From Acidimicrobiia bacterium UBA5794 (lineage in GTDB: Bacteria > Actinomycetota > Acidimicrobiia > Spongiisociales > UBA5794): a DNA stretch of 64,000 nucleotides. Shown here piece after piece: positions 44,161-52,536 of the stretch. Position numbers and translations under genes: made by a program. The DNA lies in the NCBI GenBank assembly GCA_002418265.1, contig DIDS01000017.1:62001-126000 (forward strand), written 5' to 3'. How positions within the stretch are numbered: position 1 is the stretch's first letter; each line of letters starts with the position of its first letter. The notes beneath the pieces were generated by a model, which was not told the origin of the DNA, did no database searches, and was given only the letters and a program-made list of their open reading frames with translations.

Positions 44161-45332
44161 TTTCCCTCCAGTGTGAACACGACACTGAGATGTCCCTCGT
44201 CGAGTTTGGCGCTCTTGACGGTTCGACGCTTCAGTGAATCCGGAAGCACCAGGCTTCGTCGGTACGGGCCGACGGTGACAAAGAGCTCATCGTCGTGGCG
44301 CAACACCTCGACCTCACCCTTTTCGGCGAAGGGAACCGTGACAATCAACGCGACGTTGCCATCGGGTGTGTCGACCACGCGCAGTGGTTGTGCGTCGGAA
44401 AGTTGCAAGGTTGGATCGGTGTCGCCGTAGAGCTCGTGCCCAACCAGGCGTAGACGGTCGACACCGACCATCTCCTCCTCGAAGAGCCTGAGCCTTCGGA
44501 TGTCGGTGCCGACGAATCCCTCGTCGATGGCGCTCAGGTGTCCCTCCTGGATCTTGCGCCATCGTTCGAAGTATGGGTCCTGAATCGTGTCAGGAAGGAC
44601 ACGGTTCACAATCGCACAGTCGACGCCGTACCCGAAAAGCCCGAGGTACGTATAGGTCCTCCTCGCCTCGGCGATCACCATCTTTTCAGGATTCATCACC
44701 AGACGTGCCGACGTCACCTCAGGATCCGAGAGGATCTCCTTGATCCCGTCCAGACGTGTATAGAACGATGCAACCGCATCGAACACGGCGTCGTTGGCAA
44801 CCGGCATTCCTGTCACTTTCGACAGGACGGGGCGAACAACCTTCGCGACCCGCCTCGATGCAGGGAACAACTTGTCCATATACCACGACATGACCTCGGG
44901 AAGGCTGAGGAGCCGTAACGTTTCGGCCGTCGGCGCACAATCGACGATGATCACGTCATAGTCCCCAGACTTGGCGTGCTCGCGAACCGCTGCGAGGCTG
45001 AACAGCTCGTCCATGCCGGGGAACACCGTGAGCTCTTCGGCCTCGATGCCGTGAAGCCCCGACCAATCAAACAACTCAGTCAGATGATCGCGAACGACTC
45101 CCCAGGACTCCTCAAGCCTCATCTGGCTATCGATCTGCTGGGCATCGAGGTTCTCGACAACCGTCGTGGGAGAATCACCGAGCGGCACATCAAACGCGTC
45201 GGCAAGCGAATGAGCCGGGTCGGTCGACATGACGAGAGTGCGATGTTGACGGTCCGCTGCCATGATCGCGGTCGCGGCCGACACCGTTGTCTTTCCAACG
45301 CCGCCCTTGCCCGTGACAAGAATGATGCGCAT
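44157..45332 (-). CDS. ArsA/GET3 family ATPase
   Basis: 391-residue ATPase with the deviant Walker A GKGGVGKTTVSAA, switch I STDPAHSLADAF and the DCAPTAETLRLL switch II. No arsenite efflux or sensor genes are nearby, so arsenic resistance is not implied; related single-copy actinobacterial proteins are of unclear role. The ATG overlaps the SRPBCC gene stop by one base (TGATG). Many actinobacteria have two adjacent ArsA-like genes, here only one is present. Confidence 0.9.
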   Translation of the reverse strand: MRIILVTGKGGVGKTTVSAATAIMAADRQHRTLVMSTDPAHSLADAFDVPLGDSPTTVVENLDAQQIDSQMRLEESWGVVRDHLTELFDWSGLHGIEAEELTVFPGMDELFSLAAVREHAKSGDYDVIIVDCAPTAETLRLLSLPEVMSWYMDKLFPASRRVAKVVRPVLSKVTGMPVANDAVFDAVASFYTRLDGIKEILSDPEVTSARLVMNPEKMVIAEARRTYTYLGLFGYGVDCAIVNRVLPDTIQDPYFERWRKIQEGHLSAIDEGFVGTDIRRLRLFEEEMVGVDRLRLVGHELYGDTDPTLQLSDAQPLRVVDTPDGNVALIVTVPFAEKGEVEVLRHDDELFVTVGPYRRSLVLPDSLKRRTVKSAKLDEGHLSVVFTLEGK

Positions 45333-45775
45333 CAAGCGCTCTCTTCTGCTCGCTTCTTCAACCCACGCAGTGCTGTGCTGATGATCTGTTTTTCCGCCTG
45401 TCGACGCAGGAATCCCGGTACGGAAAACGCCGGGTCAACCTTGAGTGCATAGACAACCTCGGTCCCGCCGTCTTCGAGCTCATTGAACTCGTAACGTCCG
45501 ACAAGCGATGTGATGTCCTCGTTCGGTATCGCTGCCCATGCAAAGCCGTTGTCGTAGTCATAGTCGTACTGGAGGGTGTACGAGATCTCTTTGATCATCG
45601 CATTGACCACAAACTCCACATCGGCTGGCCTTCCTTGGTCATCCTCTGAGACGATGGAAACAGACTTGACGCCATCGACCCATTCGGGATATGCCTCAAG
45701 GTCAAGCGCGACTTCGTATACATGTTGCGGCTCAGCCGAAACCTCGACTCGCTGCACGGTCCCCTCGACGGCCAT
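45332..45775 (-). CDS. SRPBCC/polyketide cyclase-like protein
   Basis: 147-residue START-like fold protein: VQRVEVSAEPQHVYEVALDLEAYPEWVDGVKSV is typical of the cyclase/dehydrase-like and RatA-like group, followed by strands and a long C-terminal helix (RRQAEKQIISTALRGLKKR). Binds an unknown hydrophobic ligand by family. GAAGGAG lies before the ATG. It is coupled to arsA by a one-base overlap. Confidence 0.87.
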   Translation of the reverse strand: MAVEGTVQRVEVSAEPQHVYEVALDLEAYPEWVDGVKSVSIVSEDDQGRPADVEFVVNAMIKEISYTLQYDYDYDNGFAWAAIPNEDITSLVGRYEFNELEDGGTEVVYALKVDPAFSVPGFLRRQAEKQIISTALRGLKKRAEESA

Positions 45776-45816
45776 TGATTCTCCTTCACGGTTCGGTCAG
45801 TGGCCAAGCGTAGCGG

Positions 45817-46575
45817 TCAGACGACACAGGCGACCGAGGTGTACCGGACCTCATAGTGATACACATCATCATCGTTGGGATAGGCCCGCCTGAAGGCGGC
45901 TATCCCCCTTTCGAGCTCCTCTTCGGGAACAAGTTGAAGGGTGCTGACGAATCGTCCACGGACTCCCTGGACCCACGACCGGGCAGTTCGCTCGATCAGC
46001 TCAACTTCAGTTGTGACAGACACCGATCGACACAGCTCCCCAAGTAACGCTGCAAGGTGCTTCGGATTCGGGAAACGAGGAGTGTCAACTTCCACAACTG
46101 TGGGAAACCAATACCCGAGTGAGGTTTTCTCGATCTCGGACGGAGCGAAGGTCCAGATCTCAATCCGCCCACCGGTGCGCACACAGCGCACCGCCTCCGG
46201 GAGCGTCAGGCGCCAATCGCCGTAGTGAACCGACGTGTGGAAATAGGCAAGACCGAACGAATCACGCGCAAATGGGAGGTTCTCCGCATCCCCACGCACA
46301 ACGTCGACGTGTGCTTTTGTGCTTGCTTGTGTCGCCATGTCCGGTGAGGCATCAACAACGACGGCGTTCCGACCGGCTGCCGCCCAGACCGCTGCGTGTG
46401 CACCCGTGCCCCCACCAATGTCGAGCAGCGGATCGAGTGATGCCCGCGCGGCATTTGCTGCGCGCTGCATCGCCGCACGAGAGATCGGGCGGAACCGATA
46501 TCCCCGTGCAAGTGCGTCGAGATCGATCTCAGGGATAGGTGACACTGCGACCGGTTGCCCTGAAATAGCCGACAT
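45817..46575 (-). CDS. Class I SAM-dependent methyltransferase
   Basis: About 252 residues with the SAM-binding motif LLDIGGGTGAHAAVWAAAG, acidic VVVDASPDM and DAENLPFARDSFGLAYF, as in the UbiE/Methyltransf_11 group. No substrate can be inferred. The start is uncertain: the ATG used overlaps the phosphoesterase gene by 47 bases; a GTG at 46545 would overlap less. Neither has a good ribosome binding site. Confidence 0.83.
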   Translation of the reverse strand: MSAISGQPVAVSPIPEIDLDALARGYRFRPISRAAMQRAANAARASLDPLLDIGGGTGAHAAVWAAAGRNAVVVDASPDMATQASTKAHVDVVRGDAENLPFARDSFGLAYFHTSVHYGDWRLTLPEAVRCVRTGGRIEIWTFAPSEIEKTSLGYWFPTVVEVDTPRFPNPKHLAALLGELCRSVSVTTEVELIERTARSWVQGVRGRFVSTLQLVPEEELERGIAAFRRAYPNDDDVYHYEVRYTSVACVV

Positions 46576-47287
46576 TGCGGCACACGGTGGTTCCGACGCG
46601 CCATGTGAGCGCTGTCGGCTGGTGCACGTCTCCAAAGAAGTGCATCGCTGGTCGGTATTCCTTGATGTAGTCCAAGATCGGTTGTGATGCTTTTGGTCTG
46701 CCACCAACGACATCGTACGAGAGCACATCCACTGCCGGGGGTACATGGGTGCACAGGATGTCAACCGGACCGAGGGTTGCAAGCTTCTTGGCCATTTCCT
46801 CCTCGGAGACCTCGCCCTGTGATCCGATGAGCGGCACACCTCCTCCGGCAAACCCAACGGTGTGTCCGTCAATCTCAACGACACCGGTGTCGATGAAGGT
46901 TGCCGTTGACGGAAGGGAGTCCTTCAGCATCGAAATCTGGTCGACATTGCCGAAGGTGACATATGCCTTGTACCGCGCCAAAGCGCGTGCAACATCCGCG
47001 TATTCGGCTTGCATCCGTGCACTGATCGCAGCCCGAATCTCACCCCCGCGTTGTGCCATGAGCTGCGTCCACAATTCTGATGCTTTGTCGAACAGCCCCG
47101 CTGCTCGAAGAGCAACCAGTTCCTTGACCATCTCGACCCCAACGACATCGGGAACAATGCCCTCGTTGGTTCGATAGTCAACGAGGTTCACGAGATCGCC
47201 GAGAACCAGCACCGTGGATCCTTCGGGTGCGACCCTGGCGAGGGCCTCATGGGCACCATGAACGTCGGCGACAACGTGAAACGTCAT
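46529..47287 (-). CDS. Metallophosphoesterase
   Basis: 252-residue calcineurin-like phosphoesterase with the metal ligands in order: DVHG, LGDLVN, FGNVD, CTHVPP and FFGDVHQP. The substrate is not evident; long helices between the second and third motifs are unusual for the smallest members. The ATG overlaps the upstream small membrane protein gene by 4 bases. Confidence 0.88.
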   Translation of the reverse strand: MTFHVVADVHGAHEALARVAPEGSTVLVLGDLVNLVDYRTNEGIVPDVVGVEMVKELVALRAAGLFDKASELWTQLMAQRGGEIRAAISARMQAEYADVARALARYKAYVTFGNVDQISMLKDSLPSTATFIDTGVVEIDGHTVGFAGGGVPLIGSQGEVSEEEMAKKLATLGPVDILCTHVPPAVDVLSYDVVGGRPKASQPILDYIKEYRPAMHFFGDVHQPTALTWRVGTTVCRNVGYFRATGRSVTYP

Positions 47288-47574
47288 TGTTCGGTTGGTG
47301 GAACGACCCATCGCGCAACGGCGATGAGAGCAATACCGCCGACGACGGCTCCAGCGATGCTCAAGACCTCGGGCGCCGTCGTGTACAGCACCGAGATGCC
47401 GGCCATACCGAACCCGATCAGTCCAGCGACAACCGATCGCCCAGTGATCCCCCATCGACGCTCAGGATCAACCCCATCCCAGCCTTCAACGCCCGAAGCG
47501 ATCGCTGTCAGAACCAGCCAGACGAGCATCAGGGCGAGACCGATCAACAGAATGATTCCGTAGAGGGCGGTCAT
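47284..47574 (-). CDS. Small uncharacterised membrane protein
   Basis: 96 residues with three hydrophobic segments (IILLIGLALMLVWLVLTAIA, VVAGLIGFGMAGISVL and VLSIAGAVVGGIALIAVA). Accepted because it is coupled to the phosphoesterase by a 4-base overlap and has a plausible membrane topology. Family not recognised. A 120-base gap with no gene separates it from queG. Confidence 0.6.
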   Translation of the reverse strand: MTALYGIILLIGLALMLVWLVLTAIASGVEGWDGVDPERRWGITGRSVVAGLIGFGMAGISVLYTTAPEVLSIAGAVVGGIALIAVARWVVPPTEQ

Positions 47575-47694
47575 TGGCTTGGCCGTGGTTGCATGTGCAT
47601 GTTGCGTGTCCTCGGTCGCTGCGGGGGTCCTGTCGCAAGCACCAGCGTAGACAGGGTTGACGGCACTCTCAGGTACACGCTCGGCGATGCACCC

Positions 47695-48792
47695 TCATGG
47701 TGCCAACACGGCGGAGATCTCTCCACAGACATCCGGATCACGTTCACGGCGACGAGCCGCTACGAGGGCCGCGTGGCCGATCTCGGAATCGCTTCGTCCG
47801 AGTGCCCAGGCTGCATGGCCCCGAAGCAGCGGGTCAGGGTGTCCGAGATATCCGCACAACAATGCGACGTCCCGTTCGGATGCCGCGTTGCCAGCGGCGA
47901 TCAACGCGTTCCTCCGCACGAAGCGCATGTTTCGCTTCGGTACATACCAGTGACTGGCTATGCCGTTGAGTTCGTCGTCTGTCATTGCGAGAACCGATGC
48001 TGGGTCAAGTCGACCGCCACCAAACGACGACGATGCAACAGACAACGATCCGACAGACAATGGCACAAGAGCCTGATCGCCGGGAGGGCAGGCAACGAGG
48101 CAATCATCACAGCCATAGATTCGGTGTCCAACCGATTCCCTCAGTTCGATCGGGATGCTCCCTGGTCGTTGCAGAACAGCGGCGAGGCACCTCGACGCGT
48201 CGAGCACACCGGGTGCGATGATCGCCCCCGTTGGGCAGGCTGGAAGACAAGCCGTGCAGCTTCCGCAGGTGCGCACCATCGGTTTGCTCGGTGCAAGGAC
48301 TGCGTCGGTTACCACGGAGCCGATGAGGAACCATGGACCGTGACCCGGAGTCAGAGCCATCGTGCTCTTGCCACTCCACGCAACTCCTGCCCTGACCGCG
48401 ACCGCACGATCGACCAGCCGGTCATCGTCAAACACCTGCTCGACACGGTGTCCCTCGTCGACAAGAACACCTTCCATGAGCGCAAGCGTCTCCCTGACGT
48501 TTCCATAACGGTCCCCATCGGCAAAGCGAGCAACCGAACGCCTCGGATCGTCACCATCGCCATCGACAAGGTACGGAACGGCTGCAACGACGATGGACCT
48601 GCCCCACGGGAACGACACCAAGGGCCGGGTCGCAACATCGGGTGCAGCGTACGTGAAGCCGAGCCCTCCATTGAGTCCCTCCGACACCCGGGCCTCGATG
48701 GTCTGGGCGACCTCGGGAAAAGGCGCACAGTCGGTCACACCCAAACGGACATCGTCACCAACAACGGCTTGAAGATCGGCAAGCGTGACCAT
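47695..48792 (-). CDS. queG: Epoxyqueuosine reductase QueG-like protein
   Basis: Cobalamin and iron-sulfur reductase that converts epoxyqueuosine to queuosine in tRNA. Two 4Fe-4S motifs are clear: CGSCTACLPACPTGAI and YGCDDCLVACPPG. The N-terminal part includes WSGKSTMALTPGHGPWFLIG, and the C-terminal third forms HEAT-like repeats. The 365-residue length fits QueG. No other queuosine genes occur in the window, so in-pathway function rests on family similarity. Confidence 0.88.
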   Translation of the reverse strand: MVTLADLQAVVGDDVRLGVTDCAPFPEVAQTIEARVSEGLNGGLGFTYAAPDVATRPLVSFPWGRSIVVAAVPYLVDGDGDDPRRSVARFADGDRYGNVRETLALMEGVLVDEGHRVEQVFDDDRLVDRAVAVRAGVAWSGKSTMALTPGHGPWFLIGSVVTDAVLAPSKPMVRTCGSCTACLPACPTGAIIAPGVLDASRCLAAVLQRPGSIPIELRESVGHRIYGCDDCLVACPPGDQALVPLSVGSLSVASSSFGGGRLDPASVLAMTDDELNGIASHWYVPKRNMRFVRRNALIAAGNAASERDVALLCGYLGHPDPLLRGHAAWALGRSDSEIGHAALVAARRRERDPDVCGEISAVLAP

Positions 48793-48807
48793 TGGCGAAA
48801 GACTACG

Positions 48808-48841
48808 GGAACTGGGCTTCGCCAGTTCCTTCGGAATCCAG
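48808..48841. repeat. Second copy of the GGAAC/GGAATCC hairpin repeat
   Basis: GGAACTGG-GCTTCG-CCAGTTCC (48808-48829) is followed by TTCGGAATCCAG, which matches the first half of the second hairpin at 34036-34045. The right half of that hairpin is degraded here. The copy lies in the divergent gap between queG and the four-cysteine small protein. Confidence 0.6.
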
Positions 48842-48890
48842 AAAACTGTCATACCCGCTCGATAGCGTGTCTTCACATGAGGAGGCACCG

Positions 48891-49085
48891 ATGATCATTG
48901 ATTGCGAAACATGCGACATGCGGCACACGCGAACCTGCGACGACTGCATCGTCACCGCCTTGGTTGGGGATCATGGGATTCTCGATCTTGCCGATGACGA
49001 ACGACTGGCCATCGAAGAGATGAGCAAGATCGGCCTCGTCTCACCAATCAGACTCCGCTCCGCTCAGCTGAAAGCTGAGAGCTGA
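48891..49085 (+). CDS. Small four-cysteine protein (putative zinc-binding)
   Basis: 64 residues with two CxxC motifs close together, CETCDMRHTRTCDDC, suggesting a zinc knuckle, then VTALVGDHGILDLADDERLAIEEMSKIGLVSPIR. Similar short proteins are seen in other actinobacteria, without a known role. GAGGAGG lies before the ATG. The last ten codons and the TGA lie in an AGCTGAAAGCTG repeat, so the true domain may end near SPIR. Confidence 0.7.
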   Translation: MIIDCETCDMRHTRTCDDCIVTALVGDHGILDLADDERLAIEEMSKIGLVSPIRLRSAQLKAES

Positions 49086-49090
49086 AAGCC
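49065..49090 (+). repeat. AGCTGAAAGCTGAGAGCTGAAAG repeat
   Basis: Three iterations of AGCTGA overlap the end of the four-cysteine small protein and supply its stop. Same family as the repeats after the DUF167, ABC permease and transglutaminase genes. Confidence 0.6.
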
Positions 49091-49105
49091 GTAAGCTCCA
49101 GTCCC

Positions 49106-50146
49106 ATGAAGCTCGGACTCAATCTTGGACTCTTCGGAACTGCGGTCGCCGACAACTTTGCGCTGATCGAACACATCGAAGCGCTCGGCTATGACAGTGT
49201 CTGGACAGCCGAGGCGTATGGATCGGATGCCGCAACGCCGCTCGCCTTCATCGCAGGACGTACCGAGAGGATCAAGCTCGGCACGGCAGTACTCCAGATT
49301 CCGGCGCGGACCCCAGCGATGACCGCAATGACCGCAATGACCATCGACCGCCTCTCAAACGGTCGGTTCCTCCTTGGCCTCGGCGTTTCGGGACCTCAAG
49401 TGGTGGAAGGATGGCACGGTCGCCCGTACGGCAAACCACTCGGTGTTACCCGCGAGTACGTCGAGATTGTCCGAAAGATGCTTGCTCGCACCGATCCGGT
49501 CACCTACGACGGCGAGTTCTACCAGCTTCCGTTCACCGGTGAAGGCGCATCGGGTCTCGGGAAACCGATCAAGATCATGTCGAAGCCCAAGAATCCGGAT
49601 CTTCCGATCTACATTGCTGCGATCGGACCCAAAAACGTGGAGCTGACGGCGGAAATCGCCGACGGTTGGCTGCCGGTGTTCTTTTCCCCTGAACGTTCCG
49701 GTGAGGTGTACCAGCCTCAGCTGACAAGTGGTTTCTCGAAAGCCGGCGATCCAGACAAGGCAGCGCGATTCGAGATTGCCCCAACCGTGTCGGCCCTCGT
49801 GACCGACGACCTTGAGGCCGGTCGGATGCAGATGAAGCCTGCACTTGCTCTCTACATCGGTGGGATGGGAGCCAAGGGACGAAACTTCTACAACGATCTC
49901 GCCCATCGTTATGGCTATGGCGAAGCAGCCGAAACGATCCAGGATCTCTATCTCGATGGGAAGAAGATGGAGGCCACCATGGCGGTGCCCGATGCCCTCG
50001 TCGATGAGGTGTGTCTCGTGGGATCACGCGACCGAATCAAGGATCGTCTTGAGGTGTGGCGGGAAGCGGGTGTGACAACCATGATCCTTGGAACCGGTGA
50101 CATCGTCACCGGTCGCACGATCGCGGAACTCAACGCGTCGGCGTGA
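49106..50146 (+). CDS. LLM class F420-dependent oxidoreductase
   Basis: 346-residue TIM-barrel oxidoreductase of the luciferase-like monooxygenase superfamily: MKLGLNLGLFG, YDSVWTAEAYGSDAATPLAFIA, GTAVLQIPARTPAMTAMTA, FLLGLGVSGPQVVEGWHG and VGSRDRIKDRL. The motif order matches actinobacterial F420-dependent enzymes; the substrate is unknown. It stands alone, with no clear ribosome binding site before its ATG. Confidence 0.88.
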   Translation: MKLGLNLGLFGTAVADNFALIEHIEALGYDSVWTAEAYGSDAATPLAFIAGRTERIKLGTAVLQIPARTPAMTAMTAMTIDRLSNGRFLLGLGVSGPQVVEGWHGRPYGKPLGVTREYVEIVRKMLARTDPVTYDGEFYQLPFTGEGASGLGKPIKIMSKPKNPDLPIYIAAIGPKNVELTAEIADGWLPVFFSPERSGEVYQPQLTSGFSKAGDPDKAARFEIAPTVSALVTDDLEAGRMQMKPALALYIGGMGAKGRNFYNDLAHRYGYGEAAETIQDLYLDGKKMEATMAVPDALVDEVCLVGSRDRIKDRLEVWREAGVTTMILGTGDIVTGRTIAELNASA

Positions 50147-50220
50147 GCCACGAGTGATCTGACGCACTCACACGCTGAAACACTCACACACTGGTACAAG
50201 CTCGCACTGGTACAAGGACG

Positions 50221-52494
50221 CTAGGAAGCCGCTCTGGCCTTCGAGGCCTCCGCGCTGGGAACCGACAGGCGGAAGGTGCAGCCCTCCGACGGTACATAGC
50301 TGAGCGATCCTCCCATCAATTCAGCCAGGCGTTTCGACAGAGTGAGTCCGAGTCCGACTGATCCGGGAACCACCTGAGATGACGATGACCGTCCGTATGG
50401 CTCAAAAATCGCTTCAAGATCATGCTCAGGAATCCCCGGCCCATCGTCAGAGACGTCAAGGTAGGTGAACCCATCATCAGAACCGAACGACACACGCACC
50501 CGTTTGCCGCCATAGCGCATGGCGTTCGTGAGCAGGTTCCTGATGACCTGACGTACCCGAACAGGATCCGCGAACGCCGCCGAAGGCACGTCATCCACGC
50601 TGAGATCAACTCCCTCGGGTACGGCGAGTAACGAGGCAACGCTCGCCGCGAGCAATGAAAGATCGGTGCGTTGAGGAAACACGGCAACGGATCCTTCCCC
50701 GGATCGTGCGGCAATCAGAAGATCTTCCACAAGGTCCGCCATTTCGCGGCTCTCGTCAGCGATCACTCCGATGAGCTGGTCCCGTTCCGTGCTGTCGATT
50801 CCAACGTCATTCTCACGGAGCTCCTCGGCGAGACCGACCACTGCAGTCAGTGGTGTGCGAAGCTCGTGGCTGACAGAGGCGATCAACTGATCCTTGGAAT
50901 TGAGCAGCGATTCGAGCCTGACGCGGCTTTCAGATCGTTCGTAGTACGCACCAAGAATGTCAGCAATCGTCCGCAAGAATGCCGCGTCCCGCTTCGACCA
51001 TGACCGCGATGCCCGCCTTCGAAGGAACCCAACGGATCCGTACCAACCACTGGCGACCTCGATCCCGATGATGAGCTCGGCATTCGTTCCATCCATCGTG
51101 CGGGCGAGCGACCCCTGGTGGATGGCGTCCTGCACCGTCGGCATGGTGCCGTACGAGGTTGTTTCACCGACGGGATGGATCGGCACCAGTCCCGGCTGCA
51201 CCCAATTCGTCGTGACCCGCGCCGAGGGATAATCATCTGGCACATGGATGGTTTGGGTGATGTACACCTCATCGACACGAGCGGCGATACCGATCGACTC
51301 AAGAGCACCGTCAACGCCAACACCTCGCTCCCCCAATAGAGAGGTCGACGCCTTTGCAAGTGCCTCCTCATATCGGAGACGTCCATCGAGCGAACCAATC
51401 AACGAGTCACGAACCCGTAGGTCCTCGACACGCTGCCAAAAGGCAGCCGTCAAATCAGCGAGTGTGCGCATCAACGTGAGTTCGTCATATTTCCAATGAC
51501 GATCCGCCACAGCGTCCGCTATGCCGATCACGCCGACCCATGTGTTGTTGGCAAAGATCGGAACGTTGACCTCGCTGCGAGCACCGCCCTCACCGGATCG
51601 ATCGAGATCGGTTCCGGATGCCTCGGCAACACGAAACAAGAACGGTGCGCCCCCCTCAAGGTGTGAACGCGCCTCAGGCATTGAGCGCCAAGGTGTTTTG
51701 GCATTGCGAACAAACGTTGGATGGACGGCATCTGAGGTTGTCACGCTTTCGACGACCACCGCGTTGAGACCATCAGTGCCGTCCTCAACGTTCTGTTCGA
51801 CGAAGGCAATCGGTGCGCCGATTGCTTCACGGATCGCCTCGAGGGCAAACGCGAGTGCTCGTGCGTCGTCCTCGGCTACCAGTGCCCTCGACGCAACCGC
51901 AACCGCGTTGGACATCTTGACTCGCCGTTCCTCCTGTTCCGCCCGCTGTCGGATCGACGAGACGAATCGTCTGACGATCTCGATGGTCGCGACGCCGAAC
52001 ACAACCACTGCCATGGCTCCCGCAGCAACCATCCGTTCCATCGGGGGCTCTGGTATGTCGAACAACGCGGGCGCGACGGTCGCGAACGCACCCATCGCCA
52101 GCGCATAGAACCCAACCGGCCATGCCCGTGTCGATCTTCCAAGTACCGCGACAAGGACCACGAAGTAGGCAGTCACCATCGAGACACCCACCGGAGGGAC
52201 CCCCGACAGAACGCAGGCCGCACCCGCAATCGTGATGTCGACCACAAGCGTGAGCGCCGCCCCCTTGCGACGTGTCTTGATCGCAAGATGAGCATCAGCG
52301 GCGACGAGAGCGGTCACCAGAGATATCCCGATGAGCGTTGGCCACACCAACACAAGGCCGACAACGAATGCCGTCGTTGCCGAGAACGCCGCAACCGCAC
52401 GGCGCAGGGTGTGCCATTGCATCAGCACCGAAGCACGCGTCGCTTCGCGCTGGATGGCACTGTTCAGTTGAGGTCTCTGGAGGGTGGTTGCCAC
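50221..52494 (-). CDS. Membrane sensor histidine kinase with two GAF-like domains
   Basis: 757 residues: about five N-terminal membrane helices (residues 30-175), a short linker helix, two GAF-like sensor regions (about 195-350 and 375-510), a HisKA domain with the phospho-accepting SVSHELRTPL and an HATPase domain with NLLTNAMRYGG, DVSDDGPGIPEHD and GSVGLGLTLSKRLAE. Starts at GTG. No response regulator is nearby, so it is an orphan kinase. The signal is not known. Confidence 0.9.
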   Translation of the reverse strand: MATTLQRPQLNSAIQREATRASVLMQWHTLRRAVAAFSATTAFVVGLVLVWPTLIGISLVTALVAADAHLAIKTRRKGAALTLVVDITIAGAACVLSGVPPVGVSMVTAYFVVLVAVLGRSTRAWPVGFYALAMGAFATVAPALFDIPEPPMERMVAAGAMAVVVFGVATIEIVRRFVSSIRQRAEQEERRVKMSNAVAVASRALVAEDDARALAFALEAIREAIGAPIAFVEQNVEDGTDGLNAVVVESVTTSDAVHPTFVRNAKTPWRSMPEARSHLEGGAPFLFRVAEASGTDLDRSGEGGARSEVNVPIFANNTWVGVIGIADAVADRHWKYDELTLMRTLADLTAAFWQRVEDLRVRDSLIGSLDGRLRYEEALAKASTSLLGERGVGVDGALESIGIAARVDEVYITQTIHVPDDYPSARVTTNWVQPGLVPIHPVGETTSYGTMPTVQDAIHQGSLARTMDGTNAELIIGIEVASGWYGSVGFLRRRASRSWSKRDAAFLRTIADILGAYYERSESRVRLESLLNSKDQLIASVSHELRTPLTAVVGLAEELRENDVGIDSTERDQLIGVIADESREMADLVEDLLIAARSGEGSVAVFPQRTDLSLLAASVASLLAVPEGVDLSVDDVPSAAFADPVRVRQVIRNLLTNAMRYGGKRVRVSFGSDDGFTYLDVSDDGPGIPEHDLEAIFEPYGRSSSSQVVPGSVGLGLTLSKRLAELMGGSLSYVPSEGCTFRLSVPSAEASKARAAS

Positions 52495-52536
52495 GTATGG
52501 CCTTCGGTCGCTCCCATCTCTATCGGTCCTTTGAGT

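Noticed and set aside
44157..45332. Arsenite-resistance locus
   Set aside because: ArsA-like ATPase only; no arsB, arsC, arsR or acr3 in the neighbourhood.
47227..48894. 555-codon plus-strand open frame opposite queG
   Set aside because: Antisense to a well-supported iron-sulfur protein; composition is low-complexity and Arg/His-rich with no recognisable domain.
50161..50220. Repeated CACTGGTACAAG and CACTCACAC units after the LLM gene
   Set aside because: Only two short local copies of each; too little to call a repeat family.
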